Source: Rozella allomycis CSF55 (taxonomy: Eukaryota > Rozellomycota). From it: DNA of 56,100 nucleotides. The notes below the pieces were generated by a model that did not search any database, was not told where the DNA came from, and saw only the letters and a program-made list of their open reading frames with translations. The stretch covers positions 1 through 56,100 of the forward strand of contig KE560559.1 in the NCBI GenBank assembly GCA_000442015.1, in the 5' to 3' direction. Positions within the stretch are counted from its first letter, which is position 1; each line of letters opens with the position of its first letter. A program made the translations under genes and the position numbers. Of this stretch, positions 36,028 to 48,547 are shown piece after piece.

Positions 36028-36971
36028 TTAACGGGTGTCCATTTCATCACCTTCAAACACTTCAGCGATTAGTTTAAAATCTCTAATTTGCTCTTTTAAG
36101 ACAGCAGTAGATCCTTTGGGATATTTATAAGAGAGCTCCTTTGGAGGTCTAACATTAGGAATGATGTAATTTCTTAGATATTCAGCACCATCTTTAGTCA
36201 AAACACAAACATCAACGTTGGATCCGGACCCGAGATCGTTAAAAATACCTGATTGAATAGCCATTGCAACTAAATCAATCGCTTCTTGTTTCTAACCTCT
36301 ACCAATAATTAGTATAGTACCTCCATGTCTTTTCTATAATGAGCTTCAAAAACGGCCATGGCATTCAGTGATCCAGAGCCCATCGTAACGAATGGAAGTT
36401 TATCAGTCGATCCATGAGGATGAATAGTAAACAGATGGGGCCCGTGAACATCAACGCCCCCAAGAATAAGAGCAGCGCCGACATGACCTTGGTATCTTTT
36501 GTGTAATTTGCAAATTTGTTACTGGAATAAGTATTGTTTAAGCATCGTCAAAGCAGTGGCAACACGAGGTTGTCTTCCAGAATTTAAACGATGAAGTTCC
36601 AATTTGGACTTGATCATATATGTTGTGAATTCTGTATCGGCCGCTATTACAAGTAGAGTGTAAGTATCTACCTGTCCCTGCACCACAGCAGTACATGTTG
36701 TCTGCAAGGTAATGTATCTTCTCACAATTCTTGTCAGCGACAATAGGCCCTTCAGTAGCTCTAGTATCGGCTCCCAAAACAATTCCGTCCTACTCAAGAG
36801 TCATTTTTCAGTTTACTTTGTACATCAATCCAACAATAGTGGTCCCTGTTTTGGTCATAGTTGGCTGCTTCATGCCTTTCAAGGCAAAGCTCTCGTTACT
36901 TTTATTAAAATGTTTTGAAAAAGATACCGAAAGTAATTCTCAAAGCTAAACCCTCTTTGAACAGACACCAT
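36028..36971 (-). CDS. PUP1: 20S proteasome subunit beta2 (trypsin-like site, PSMB7/Pup1)
   Basis: About five exons. Start ATG at 36971 ([15 protein letters not shown]). After a short propeptide comes the active Thr in KTGTTIVGL, then [56 protein letters not shown], and the C-terminal arm [19 protein letters not shown] that wraps the neighbour beta3. The GTT motif is the autocatalytic cleavage site. It ends 15 nt from the SKP1 stop (convergent). Introns near 36899-36927, 36788-36814 and 36640-36680 are partly inferred. Confidence 0.9.
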
Positions 36972-37157
36972 TACAGTTTATGAAATTTAGTAATTGAAGT
37001 GGTATCAAAATAAAATCCGCCAAAAACTCATTATGTTTTAAATTAAAATTAATTTAAAGACGTGCTACAAGCTAATCATATTTCACCTTCAACTCGAGAC
37101 ATATAATCACATAAAATAATCTCCAGAAATGAGAAAATGTAAAAATAACAATTTTAT

Positions 37158-38273
37158 TTACCAAAATGAATCGTTTTCTGAATTCAAAAGGTCGCAAACT
37201 TGTAATGGGACAGGGGAATTGCGACTGGCACTACTTGGACTTGAACGATTGTCATCAGATATCTGATCACATGTGGTATTCTTCGCTGATTTGACAGACA
37301 AGCTTTTATCAATTAAGTTTGCATTCTCACTTTCATAATTTATGTACTGAATGGGTGCGTTATCATCAAGATCAAAATTTTGGAATTCATGAAACCCTTG
37401 GAGCAAGTTTGTTGTATTGTTTTCTTTGAGAGCAAAATTTTCAACTTGCTGATAATTTAGGGCTTGAAAATTATCTGCCTGGCTTTCTGCTGTTCCGTAA
37501 AAGCTGTCCATCTCGATATCATCAAATTTTCCTGTTGGGAAATCTTTAAACTTGAACATGCCATTTTCATTTAAGGACTTGTTATGATTGCTTAGTGTAG
37601 GGCTGCATTTCACTAAGAGATCCAACTGATTATCAGGTATTTTTGGGATTTTGTTTAAATGATTTAATCTTGATTTTCTTGAAAGCTGAATTGGCCTATG
37701 TCGACCGTGTTGTTTGTAATATAATCCGCATCGGTTACAAAGAATCTCGTTGTTTTTACCACGTCTCCAAAGGGGCGTTTGAGTTGTGCTGCAATTGCAA
37801 CAAAGATGAGGCTCCGTTTGAGAGTTTCTTTGAACTTTGACAGAACCATCTTCGGTTATTCTAAATGGTCTCATGCGCTTGTGCAGCTTGTAATATAGAC
37901 CGCAAGCGTTACACAAGCATTGGCTGTGATTTAACGGATTTCTTCTCCAAGAAGGAGTGGAATGACAGTTGCAATTTGCACAAATTTTAGATTTCTTGTC
38001 TGTTGATGAAGTGGAGATGACTTGTGATGAGACGTGATTGATAGGTGCCGAAAGTAGATTTAGAATAGACGGAAGCGTGGCCTCGTTTGGTTGAGAAAAT
38101 AAATTTTGATTCGGGGTATGTCTTGGAGGATCCAGAGAAGAATGTTGAAGGGCAGCCATAGAGAGAGCGGAAAGCCAATTGAATTCGGTGGTGTTTTCTT
38201 GAGCGTCGTTTTGAGAGTAAAATAGAGACGATAAATTCTGATTATTGTTGTCAAAATGATAGAAAGGGTCCAT
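37158..38273 (-). CDS. GATA transcription factor with two zinc fingers
   Basis: A single-exon frame, 371 aa. Residues about 95-175 hold two GATA fingers. The first is CANC then TPSWRRN and CNACGLYYKLHKRMRPF; counted, the spacing is CX2CX19CX2C. The second is CCNC then TPLWRRG and CNRCGLYYKQHGRHRP with CX2CX17CX2C. The N-terminal 90 residues are Gln/Asn/Ser rich. A long Asn/Gln-rich acidic tail follows. GATA factors control nitrogen, iron or development genes in fungi; the pattern here does not tell which. Longer than usual finger 1 is noted. Confidence 0.9.
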   Translation of the reverse strand: MDPFYHFDNNNQNLSSLFYSQNDAQENTTEFNWLSALSMAALQHSSLDPPRHTPNQNLFSQPNEATLPSILNLLSAPINHVSSQVISTSSTDKKSKICANCNCHSTPSWRRNPLNHSQCLCNACGLYYKLHKRMRPFRITEDGSVKVQRNSQTEPHLCCNCSTTQTPLWRRGKNNEILCNRCGLYYKQHGRHRPIQLSRKSRLNHLNKIPKIPDNQLDLLVKCSPTLSNHNKSLNENGMFKFKDFPTGKFDDIEMDSFYGTAESQADNFQALNYQQVENFALKENNTTNLLQGFHEFQNFDLDDNAPIQYINYESENANLIDKSLSVKSAKNTTCDQISDDNRSSPSSASRNSPVPLQVCDLLNSENDSFW

Positions 38274-38843
38274 TTTTTTGAAAGCAAGAAAACTGTTGAT
38301 CAGATTTTGAATTTGACAGGTGACAAAGTGATGTGAGTTTTATAATGAGATTTTTAAAGTATAAATGATTAGCCAAAGGCAAAAATAGATAAAATATAGA
38401 TGAAATAAAAGAAAATTAAAAAGATTGCGGATGGATTTATTGATTGGATAAAAGTATGATTGAAAGAAACCAAAGGGGCGGGAGTTAAGAGATCCTTTGA
38501 GAAATCACTCAAAATTACAGGCAAAATGAATTCACACATGTAATTTAAGTGTCTTTTACCTATAAAATATGGGAAATAGCGCGATAGTGAGGCACTGGTG
38601 ATCAAATAGCACTGGCCACTCAACTATTTTATCTGTGTTTACAAACCTTCATAAGTAAGGAATCTATTATCTAAGACTGACCAATAATTAATATATTGCC
38701 AAAAGTAATTCTCAAAAAATGATCACCTGTATGTATTTTTCTGAATTGGCGCTAATTATCGTTAAATAAAATACTTTACGGATAATATTCTTTTATGTCT
38801 ATTTAACGATTTATTTATTTTGAATTTAATATTTTCGCTATAA
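38274..38843. promoter_or_regulatory. divergent region between the GATA factor and OFD1, with GATA-like sites
   Basis: A 570-nt spacer, the longest in the window. No gene is visible. It contains AGATAA at 38387-38392 and its reverse TTATCT at 38629-38634 and 38667-38672. Chance matches are expected in AT-rich DNA, so binding by the GATA protein itself is only a hypothesis. Confidence 0.35.
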
Positions 38844-41836
38844 ATGGCAGATCATTTTAGCAATATCGGGGCCCATCAATTACGGGACAAATTACTTTCA
38901 CAGCTTAGAGATTCAGGGAAGCTTGATAGCATTAGAGTAATCATAATTAGAAAAATTGATAGGCCACTCTGAAAAGCCGATTGCATATAGAGTTAATGTC
39001 ATTGAATGAAACAAAAAGAGAGGAAATAGACTCTCTTGATAAATTCTGTTTGTATGTTATTGCAGACTATTTGAAAAAGATGAATTTTGTATTAACTTTG
39101 AGTGTGTTGATGCCGGAAGTGCCAATGGTTGATGTAATTAGCAGTAGTAAATAAAAGTAGGTATTGGAAGGCGAAGATTTGATAAGAATGGGCAATAAAT
39201 TCTATGGCATAGAGTTGAAAGAGAAGAATCTATTGAGATCTATTATTGTGAACCTGGATGCAAGAAGTAATGGAAGCAGTGTGATGGAGATGGAAAAGTG
39301 GAAGATAGAAAAAGAGTTGGAGATTCAAGAGTATTACCGCAAGTTGAATGAAAAACAAGTGCAAATTTACAAGGAGGGTGAATTGATGATGATAAAGAGG
39401 GACTATGAAAATGAAAGGATGAAATTTAGATTTGAGATGGAAGCGAATATGAAGCATAGAGAAGAAGAATTGGCATTTAAAATGAATAATCTAATTAAAA
39501 GGGAAGAAGAGTTGAAGAAAAAGGAAGAGACACTGAGTGAAATATCGTTAAAATGTGAAGGGCTTGAAAGATCAATCAAGGAAAAGGAAGAAAATATGAA
39601 AAAGGAAAAAGAAGAGCAAGTTATGGAATACAAATTGCTATTGGAAAAGGAGCTTGAGCAGCGATCGGGGCATTTGATGAAGCAAGTTGAAGAGATTTCC
39701 AATATAAGAAACAATTTAAACATAATAATTCAAAAGCAAGTTGAAAAAGAGGTAGAAAAGGAGAAACTAAAACTTGAAGAAGAAATGTTAGAGAAGTTGA
39801 ATTTGGCGCGTAAAGATTTGAGAAGAGAATTTGAAAATCAGCCAAGAGTAGCAAGAGAAAATGAAGATGATTTGCGTCAAAATGAAAATGCTTTGCGACA
39901 AGAGCTTGAAGGGAGAATAAGAAGGGAATTTGAAGAAAAGTTTCAATTGGAGTTGCAAGAAGTCAAAAGGAGCTTTCTAGAGAGTAAAAAACCTCCAAAA
40001 GGGGAGAACGGAAAGTGGAAGAGGGAATGCCAACAGATGATAATAAAATTGGAAGTGCAATTGAATAGAAACAAAGATTTGACAATAAAGAACCAAGATT
40101 TGATAGTAGAGAATAAAGAATTGAGGAGAGAGTTAGCTGATGTGAGGTTGATTTTGCATAACAGAGTAATGAGAGAAGAAGGAAAGGAAAACCGAGCGAG
40201 AGAAGAAGTGAAAATCGTGAATGAGTATTCAGAGAGGGAAAGGGAATTGGAAAGGGAAATCAGAATGAAGGAAAAGGAGAATTATTTGATCAAGTTGAAG
40301 GGAGATGCTAGGAAGCAGGCAAGAACAAAGGAAGGAAGGAGACAAGAAAGAAACTTGCAAAATAATAAAGAGTTAACATTGCATAAAGAGCCCCACTTTA
40401 GCTGCAAAGAGCCATCATTGGAATCGAATGAAAATATAGATTTGATTATTAAAGAAATAGAAAAGAAAAAGAGAATAAAGAAAACAGAGAGTGAAGCGAC
40501 AAGTTTTGATATTCATTCGAGTGTGTTTGATCAAGAAGAAATAAAAGTTAGGGAAATGCAAAATATGAGAAAAAGAGGAGAATTTTTTGCAAAGGAAGAA
40601 GAAGCAAAGATTAAAGAATCACTGGAATCTGTTAGAGAAAGAGAAAAGGGTGAGAATGAAACAAAAAGGTTTAATTATTCTCCAAAGCAACTTAAAAGAG
40701 AAGCAGACTTTAAAGATGGCAATGAAGCAAAAAGTGCAAACATCAAAGTAGAAAATGTTGTTGAAAGCAAAGTGTTTAGGGTTGAAGATAGTGTGAATGA
40801 AGGTTTGGTTGATGGAAATCAATTGAAAGAGTTATCTGATAAAAGAGAAGAAATAAATTACAGAAATGATGAACCATTAGAAAAACCAAAAGAAGAGGAA
40901 GAAGTGCGAGTAGAATTTGATAGAAAAGTAGAAGTAGAATTTGATAGAAAAGTAGAAGAGATTGAAGCAAAAGAAGAAAAGGTTGACTGTCATCATGATG
41001 AAACAAAAGAATTCAAAATAGAGAAAGATGAACCATTTGAATTTAAAGGGAATCTAAACGAACAAAAATTTGAATGTGAGAGTGAGAAGGATTTCAAAGT
41101 AGAGATGGACTTGAATCAAATTGAATTGAAAGAAGAAATACAAAAGGATGAAATGGATGATAGGAAATACTTTGAACATGAACAATCTGAAGACTTGGAA
41201 TATAGAAAGGATGATGGGATTCAAAAGGATGACATTGAATCAAACGTGCAGATGGAGAGTGAATTGAGTGAAATTAGAGAAATAAACAGTGATTCAGAGA
41301 GTGTGAAAGTAGAATTAAAGAATGAAGAGAATGAAAAGAGTGAGATGCAAGAGGTGAAATATGAATCGGAAAGCAAATGGGAGAGTGAATTTGAAGATGA
41401 GAGTGAAATAAAAGAAGAAATAGAAAGTGAGCAAGAGAGTAGAAGTCAAGAGAATGAAAGGAGTGTATCAGTTATAATGGAAGTGAGCGAGAAGAGTATA
41501 CATGAAAGTGGCAACAGTATACAACAAGGCAATAAGAGTGACATACAACATGGCAATAAGAGTGATATACAAGGCAATAAGAGTGAAACTCAAAATATTG
41601 TACCAGTTCCATCAATAGCAAGGGATGAATCGTATCCAACAATAAGTGAAGCAATTTCATATTTGGAATCCAAAGAAGAATCAATTGTAGCCACACTAGA
41701 ATCAGTTACATTAAAATCAGCAGTAGAAGCACCGATTGAAAAGGATCTGGAATTCCAAAAGATACTCGAAGCGAATAGAAAAGAATACGTTGATGACTTT
41801 GAATCTGAATCATCAGTCAACACTCAATACAGGTAA
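38844..41836 (+). CDS. OFD1: OFD1-like centriole/basal body protein
   Basis: Three exons (38844-38936, 38963-39133, 39161-41836) sum to 2940 nt, 979 aa. The start MADHFSNIGAHQLRDKLLSQ continues with a LisH-type segment (LRDSGKLDSIRATLKSRLHI), then a long coiled coil (about residues 110-430) and an acidic Glu/Lys-rich tail with small repeats. LisH followed by long coiled coils, with the LRDKL...LK.RLH.EL pattern, fits OFD1, which caps centrioles and is needed to make cilia. The N-terminal LisH family also includes FOP and FOR20, which are much shorter, so length supports OFD1. The tail has SDIQ/NKSD repeats near 41515-41590. Confidence 0.7.
41515..41590 (+). repeat. short in-frame repeat in the OFD1 tail
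   Basis: Three or four tandem copies of a 21-24-nt unit encode G-N-K-S-D-I-Q or G-N-S-I-Q-Q (for example ACAAGGCAATAAGAGTGA). They differ by few bases, so the duplication is recent or kept alike by exchange. Confidence 0.7.
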
Positions 41837-41906
41837 AGAATAAACAGTTAAATGTTTAGTATTCCAGAAGAATCAATTCAAACTCAATCATGGTAAATAA
41901 AATTTA

Positions 41907-44267
41907 TTAAAGTTCTTCATGTTCATCACTATGAATGTCTTTATCGTTTAGATTTTCTTCTGTAAGTTCTTGTTCACTTTCTTCTTGTTCAACTTCAACT
42001 ATATTTTCACCCCCTTCACCTTCACCCCCTTCACCTTCACTCCCCTCACCTTCTTCCTTTTCAACCCCTTGCTTGAGTTCAACAACTGGCTCAGCATTTA
42101 GATCCATTTGAAGTGAAATTCTCATCATCTTTTCAATTCTCTTTGCAAACCCTGGTTCATCATTAATCTTATAGCCAGATCTAAGACTGGTAGTTTCGTA
42201 CAATAGATGTAACATTTGATCTACAATAGATTCATCAGAACTCAATTTATCCAACAAAGTTACAATTAATGGATGTGATGGGTTAATTTCAAATATTTTC
42301 TTTTGTTTCGCATAAAATTCATTCAATGGATTATTCTTGTACAACGCTTCTTGAATCTTTTGCATTTGTGGTGAAATTCCAAACTTTTGACTAACAAGCG
42401 CAGATGGAGATTTAACAAGCCTTGAAGAAATTACAACTTTTTCAATCTCATCTTTAAATTTCTCTTGAATCTTTTCAATCAGTGGCTTAAATTTCTCACT
42501 CAAACTTTCAATCTCTTTTTTCTCTTCTTCATCTTCATCTCCAAACTCTAATCCTTCTTTAGCTACTGAAACAAACTCAAACCCTTGAAAGCTTCTAGTA
42601 TTCTGAACTAGAAATTCATCCAAATAATCAATAAAATACAAAACTTCATATCCCCTACCAACAACCTTTTCAATCAATGGACTCTTCTTCGCTTCTTTAA
42701 TTGAATCAGCTGCTAAATAGAAAATACTTTTTTGTCCTTTTTTCATTCTTTTCACATAATCTTCAAGGGTCACCATCTTAGATTTAGATCCAGAAATTTC
42801 CTTTTCAGATTCAGAATTTTGATCTTTTTTTTCTTTTTTAAAACTTGAAGAAAATTTTATCAATTTCAACAATTTTTCTTGATAATTTTTACTCTCCATA
42901 ACACCAACTTTAATCAATGATGAATACTCCTTGTAAAATGATTCATATTTCTCTTCATCTTCATCTTTCAATCTATTCAAATAATCTAAAACTTTTTGTA
43001 TTATTTTATTCTTCATCATCTTCAATATTTTATTTTGTTGAAGTGTTTCTCTCGACACATTCAATGGCATCTCATCACAATCTACAACCCCGGTAATAAA
43101 TGTTAACCATTTTGGTAAAAATTCACCCAAATCTTCTGTAATAAAAACCCTCTTCACAAACAATTTTATATTTCTCATTTCTTCCGGCGTTGGTTGGTGA
43201 TTCTGAAATGGATTGCTCTTGGGAATAAACAACAACACTCGGAAATCAACATCCCCTTCTGCCTTGAAATGCAAATGGCCAAGCGACTCTCCTCCTTTAA
43301 ACGCCTTGTAGAAATTCTTGTATTCTTCTTCTTCAACACTCTTAGGGTCTCTCATCCAAATTGGCTTTTGATCGTTAATTCTTTCATACTCTTGAATCTT
43401 CTTTTCAATCTTTTTCTTTTCCTTTTTTTCTTCCTTTCCTTCTTCCTCTTCTGCATCTTCAATCTCGTCATCTTTTTCTTCTTCTTCCTTACCCTGGTCA
43501 TCCCCCTTTACTTCTTCTTCACTCTCTTCAGCATCAACTTGGATTGTTTTGGTGGAATAAAGATAAATTGGAAAATTAATAAACTCGGAATGCTTCTTGA
43601 TCAATTCTCTCAATTTACTATCCTCTAGAAACTCCTTGGCATCTTCCTTCATATGAAGCAGAATCATCGTTCCTCTCTCCAATGTATTTCCCCTAACATC
43701 CTTTGAAATAGAAAAGCCTTCTTCTTCTCTAGACTGCCACACATATTGCTCATCTTCATTATTCTTACTAACAACTGTAATCTCATCTGCAACTAGAAAC
43801 GCCGAATAAAATCCAACTCCAAATTGTCCAATAAAGTTCTGAGTGCTATTCAATCCATGCTTTTCTATAGTCTGGAAAAATTCAGCTGTTCCAGACTTGG
43901 CTATCGTTCCCAAATTCTCTCTCAATTGCTCTTTCGTCATTCCTATACCAGTATCTCTAATCATCAACACCCCCTTCTCTTGATCAACGGCTATCGTGAT
44001 ATTCAAATCTCTCACTCCTCCCAACGCTCCTTCATCCCTCAAACTAGCAGTTCTTATCTTTTCCAAAGCATCACTCGCATTAGATATCAACTCGCGCAAA
44101 AATATCTCCTTGCTCTTGTACAATGAATTCACTATCAATTTCATCATACGCGAAACCTCAGTTTGATACGCATGCTTTGTCGTCTCGGCTACAGGAGGCA
44201 CACTATAATCGGGAACACTCGTTCCTAAAACTAGTCCAACAAATAAAAGTATCGCTAAACACTTCAT
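41907..44267 (-). CDS. HSP90B1: ER HSP90 (GRP94/endoplasmin)
   Basis: A single-exon frame. ATG 44267 (MKCLAILLFVGLVLGTSVP) is preferred to the in-frame ATG at 44405, as it starts a signal peptide. The ATPase domain has KEIFLRELISNASDALEKIR, MIRDTGIGMTKEQL, LGTIAKSGTAEFF and GQFGVGFYSAFLVAD. A charged linker (about residues 270-330) is followed by the middle domain (FKGGESLGHLHFKAEGDVDF, LFVKRVFITEDLGEFLPKWL, VDCDEMPLNVSRETLQQNKI). The C terminus is acidic (GEGSEGEGGEGEGG) and ends HEEL, a KDEL-like ER retrieval signal. The absence of introns in this 2.4-kb gene stands out among its neighbours. Confidence 0.93.
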   Translation of the reverse strand: MKCLAILLFVGLVLGTSVPDYSVPPVAETTKHAYQTEVSRMMKLIVNSLYKSKEIFLRELISNASDALEKIRTASLRDEGALGGVRDLNITIAVDQEKGVLMIRDTGIGMTKEQLRENLGTIAKSGTAEFFQTIEKHGLNSTQNFIGQFGVGFYSAFLVADEITVVSKNNEDEQYVWQSREEEGFSISKDVRGNTLERGTMILLHMKEDAKEFLEDSKLRELIKKHSEFINFPIYLYSTKTIQVDAEESEEEVKGDDQGKEEEEKDDEIEDAEEEEGKEEKKEKKKIEKKIQEYERINDQKPIWMRDPKSVEEEEYKNFYKAFKGGESLGHLHFKAEGDVDFRVLLFIPKSNPFQNHQPTPEEMRNIKLFVKRVFITEDLGEFLPKWLTFITGVVDCDEMPLNVSRETLQQNKILKMMKNKIIQKVLDYLNRLKDEDEEKYESFYKEYSSLIKVGVMESKNYQEKLLKLIKFSSSFKKEKKDQNSESEKEISGSKSKMVTLEDYVKRMKKGQKSIFYLAADSIKEAKKSPLIEKVVGRGYEVLYFIDYLDEFLVQNTRSFQGFEFVSVAKEGLEFGDEDEEEKKEIESLSEKFKPLIEKIQEKFKDEIEKVVISSRLVKSPSALVSQKFGISPQMQKIQEALYKNNPLNEFYAKQKKIFEINPSHPLIVTLLDKLSSDESIVDQMLHLLYETTSLRSGYKINDEPGFAKRIEKMMRISLQMDLNAEPVVELKQGVEKEEGEGSEGEGGEGEGGENIVEVEQEESEQELTEENLNDKDIHSDEHEEL

Positions 44268-44442
44268 CTTCAAACGTGGAACCAGGGTGGTAGAAATTTC
44301 CAGTAATTTGTACTCAAAAATTACCGAAAATTCAAAAAGAACGGAATAGACATTAAATATAATTGATAAAATATGAATGTATAATGTTGAATTATTTGTA
44401 TTCAAAATTTCAATGAAATAATTTCAATTTAGGCAACGTTAT

Positions 44443-45660
44443 TTATGTTATTAGTCCATTGGCTTGCAAATTTATATTTCTTATAGCTGTAATCGTAGAC
44501 TGAATCACATTCTTCGTCTGCTTTACATCTGTAGCATGTGTTATATGCGGAAAAACATCGAGCTCTGCATCAATTTTAGATACAAGGTCAAGAAACAACT
44601 TTTTCACAAATTTTATCCCGTCACTATAATCCAACGTCTTTCCTTTCCATCCATTTACACACAATTACCTTGATACTCTGGAAAATGTTTCTCCAATGGA
44701 ACAACTTGAATCTTCAACTTGAATATATCACTCTTGTTCAAAAACAAAATTAACGGCTTCCTTTTTAAGAATGGATTGTCTAAAACTTCCTTCAAAATCT
44801 CTAAATCTCTTTTTATCGCATTCTTTGTGACTTAAAACTGGAACGTACTCGCGGCAGTTCATCTTCCTCGGAAACCTCCTGGTCATACGTGCTGATCGCT
44901 GAAATAAATGTGATAATAAAAACCTTGTCAAAATGATGAATCCATTTCTTTCTCTCAGATTTTTGTCCTCCGACATCAATCACCTTTAATTTCATATCTG
45001 CTGTATTCAATGTAAATTCTTGAACACCAGATGTTGGCTTGCGAACATTGACCCAGTCATTAATCGTCGGAACAAATGATTTCTGGAATATCAGCATTGG
45101 CATCCTACTAACCATACTATAATATTCACAAAGTCAACTTACTAGACTGCATAGTCAGGTAATACTAGACTGGTGGTTGAATAAAATTCTTTAATGAATT
45201 TATCATTTAAAAATAATTGTACAATTTCTCCAAACCTTGACAACTTGTCTTGATCTAGTTGACTTAGATTTTCCATCGTTTGGATGCTAATAGCTTCTAT
45301 GGTCAAAGCCTAAATAGTCGGAAATAATAAGCAAGAATACCATATTAGATCCAATTTTATCTACCAATTGCTTATTTTTTAACACTGCGTCGGCAATTGG
45401 TTGAACTGATGACAGTACGTTTTCATACATTGTCCATTTTAGTTCTTTTATTTCTTCATCAGTCAATTGATGATCAGAAAAAAGTTTAATTTGTTTCATA
45501 AATGTGGATTTTCCTGCATTTTGAGCACCTAGAATATCTAGTATGAATTATTACCAAGAAGTATTGTCGATATTGTTTGTTCAAAATTCTTTTTGTCCTT
45601 TTTGATAATACTATCAATTTCTCTTGAATGCCTGATCTCCTCTGATGCAATGTTTCCCAT
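44443..45660 (-). CDS. heterotrimeric G protein alpha subunit, divergent
   Basis: About eight exons. Start MGNIASEE at 45660 has a myristoylation Gly2. G1 reads GAQNAGKST instead of the usual GAGESGKST. Switch I is VRKPTSG (usual RVKTTG); switch II DVGGQKSERKKWIHHFDKV is intact; ILFLNKSD is the guanine-binding motif; THATDVKQTKNV replaces the TCATDT motif. The helical domain has FQKSFVPTINDWV. The C terminus ends NLQANGLIT rather than the typical GL[IL]-type. I infer an active or slow GTPase specialised to this lineage. Introns near 45539-45564, 44865-44839 and others are deduced. Confidence 0.8.
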
Positions 45661-45778
45661 GTAAGGCTTTTGTGATTTTACAGGAAAACTTTGTAGCTAT
45701 GGTGACATTTGTCATGTTTTTGACTAGTTTGAAACGGTCATGAATTAAAGCGAATTAAAAAATGAATAATTTATTAAA

Positions 45779-47435
<1,657 letters not shown>

Positions 47436-47598
47436 TGAACGAGAATGCTGCTACAATTTCTACCCAAATTATTGTTTACTTTGGAAAAGTATTGATAAAC
47501 TGGGGATTCAAGCATTTATAGAAATTTAGCAGTTCCCTAAAACAGAAATAGAATAAGATGAAATTGATTAAACATGCGCAATGTGCGCAAAAATTACT

Positions 47599-48187
47599 TT
47601 ATTCAACTAGATCAATTAATCTCTTTAATAATGCATTTGTTTGCTGAGCCTTTCAATATTTGAATTATACAATTACATCAATAGAGGAGCATTCGAAATA
47701 TTCCACTTGAAACATTTGACGCAATTGATCCAATTTTTCACGGGTTATTTTCTTTTTATTCGCTTTATCACATTTCGTTCCTACCATGATAACCTTTGCA
47801 TCTTTTGATGCTTTCAATTTTGAAATGAGACTCTTAATTGATTCAAATGTATCTTCACTTGTCAAATCAATGCACACTAAAACAACCCGAGAATCAGTAA
47901 TCTTCGTAATTCAAGTTGCAATGATTTTACGTATCGAATAGAATCATCAGAAAATACTTCGTGCCCGGGAACATCCACAAAGAATAATTCCTTTTTCAAA
48001 TCGACCAAGCTAATTTTTGTAATGCTACACCTAATGTCCTCGATATTAATGGATGAAAGCGTAATACCATGGTGTACTTATTGGATTTGGCCGCAAGTGG
48101 ATTAGCCATAGATCCTATCAAGGATGATTTTCCGCTCGCCTTCGTTCCCAAAACACATAATTTGTATCTGTCAAACGTCAGAGACAT
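47599..48187 (-). CDS. divergent Ras-superfamily small GTPase
   Basis: Four exons, about 165 aa. It starts MSLTFDRYKLCVLG with P-loop GTKASGKSS. A 29-nt intron (about 48070-48042) skips to DIRCSITKISLVDLKKELFF, then VDVPGHE (G3 DxxG), VVLVCIDLTSEDTFESIKSL, GTKCDKA in place of NKxD, and ECSSI (G5-like). The C terminus ends LLKRLIDLVE without a prenylation cysteine. It does not fit a named Rab, Rho, Arf or Ran clade that I know. G4 TKCD is found in several real Ras-family members. Functional GTP binding is likely. Confidence 0.75.
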
Positions 48188-48217
48188 TAATAAAAGGTAA
48201 ACAAAAATTTTATTTTA

Positions 48218-48493
48218 TTAGCGCCCAACTTCACTCTTCCCTTCAACCTTTAAGTTGTTCAAGCGTTCTTTATTGCGTCTTCCTAATACTCTCATTGTAT
48301 TGGTTTTCTCAGATTCAGTCATGTTATCCCAATTTGTAATTCTACTCATAGATCCATCCTCGTTGATAACAAGCGGTCCTAACGCATCTAGTCGAATATT
48401 CGATCCCACCTCGTGGTTATTATCAACATCTGAAGGCGCTGGTAGTCCTAATAAAGTGCCAGTTTCTGAAATATTCGATTGTGTTCCTGACAT
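48218..48493 (-). CDS. small conserved fungal-type protein, 91 aa
   Basis: A single-exon frame. The N-terminal half is hydrophilic; the C-terminal half reads LDALGPLVINEDGSMSRITN and TMRVLGRRNKERLNNLK. The GP.V...DG..SRI.NW..M...E...T.R.L..RN..RL pattern is one I have seen in small, uncharacterised fungal proteins. No biochemical role is known to me. It ends 30 nt after the small GTPase starts, on the same strand. Confidence 0.75.
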   Translation of the reverse strand: MSGTQSNISETGTLLGLPAPSDVDNNHEVGSNIRLDALGPLVINEDGSMSRITNWDNMTESEKTNTMRVLGRRNKERLNNLKVEGKSEVGR

Positions 48494-48547
48494 GTGGCTT
48501 TGAACTTTGTAAAGGTTAAGAAAGAAACACTATAATTGTGATGAAAT

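Noticed and set aside
39230-41823. Several minus-strand frames opposite OFD1
   Set aside because: They are low-complexity shadows of the Glu/Lys-rich coiled coil.
43194-43628. Plus-strand 144-aa hydrophobic frame
   Set aside because: It is antisense to the acidic Glu/Lys-rich linker of GRP94; Phe/Leu/Ser-rich shadows are expected opposite such sequence.
41907-44405. GRP94 starting at the upstream ATG 44405
   Set aside because: The extra 46 residues are AT-rich-derived and unlike the family; ATG 44267 begins a standard signal peptide.
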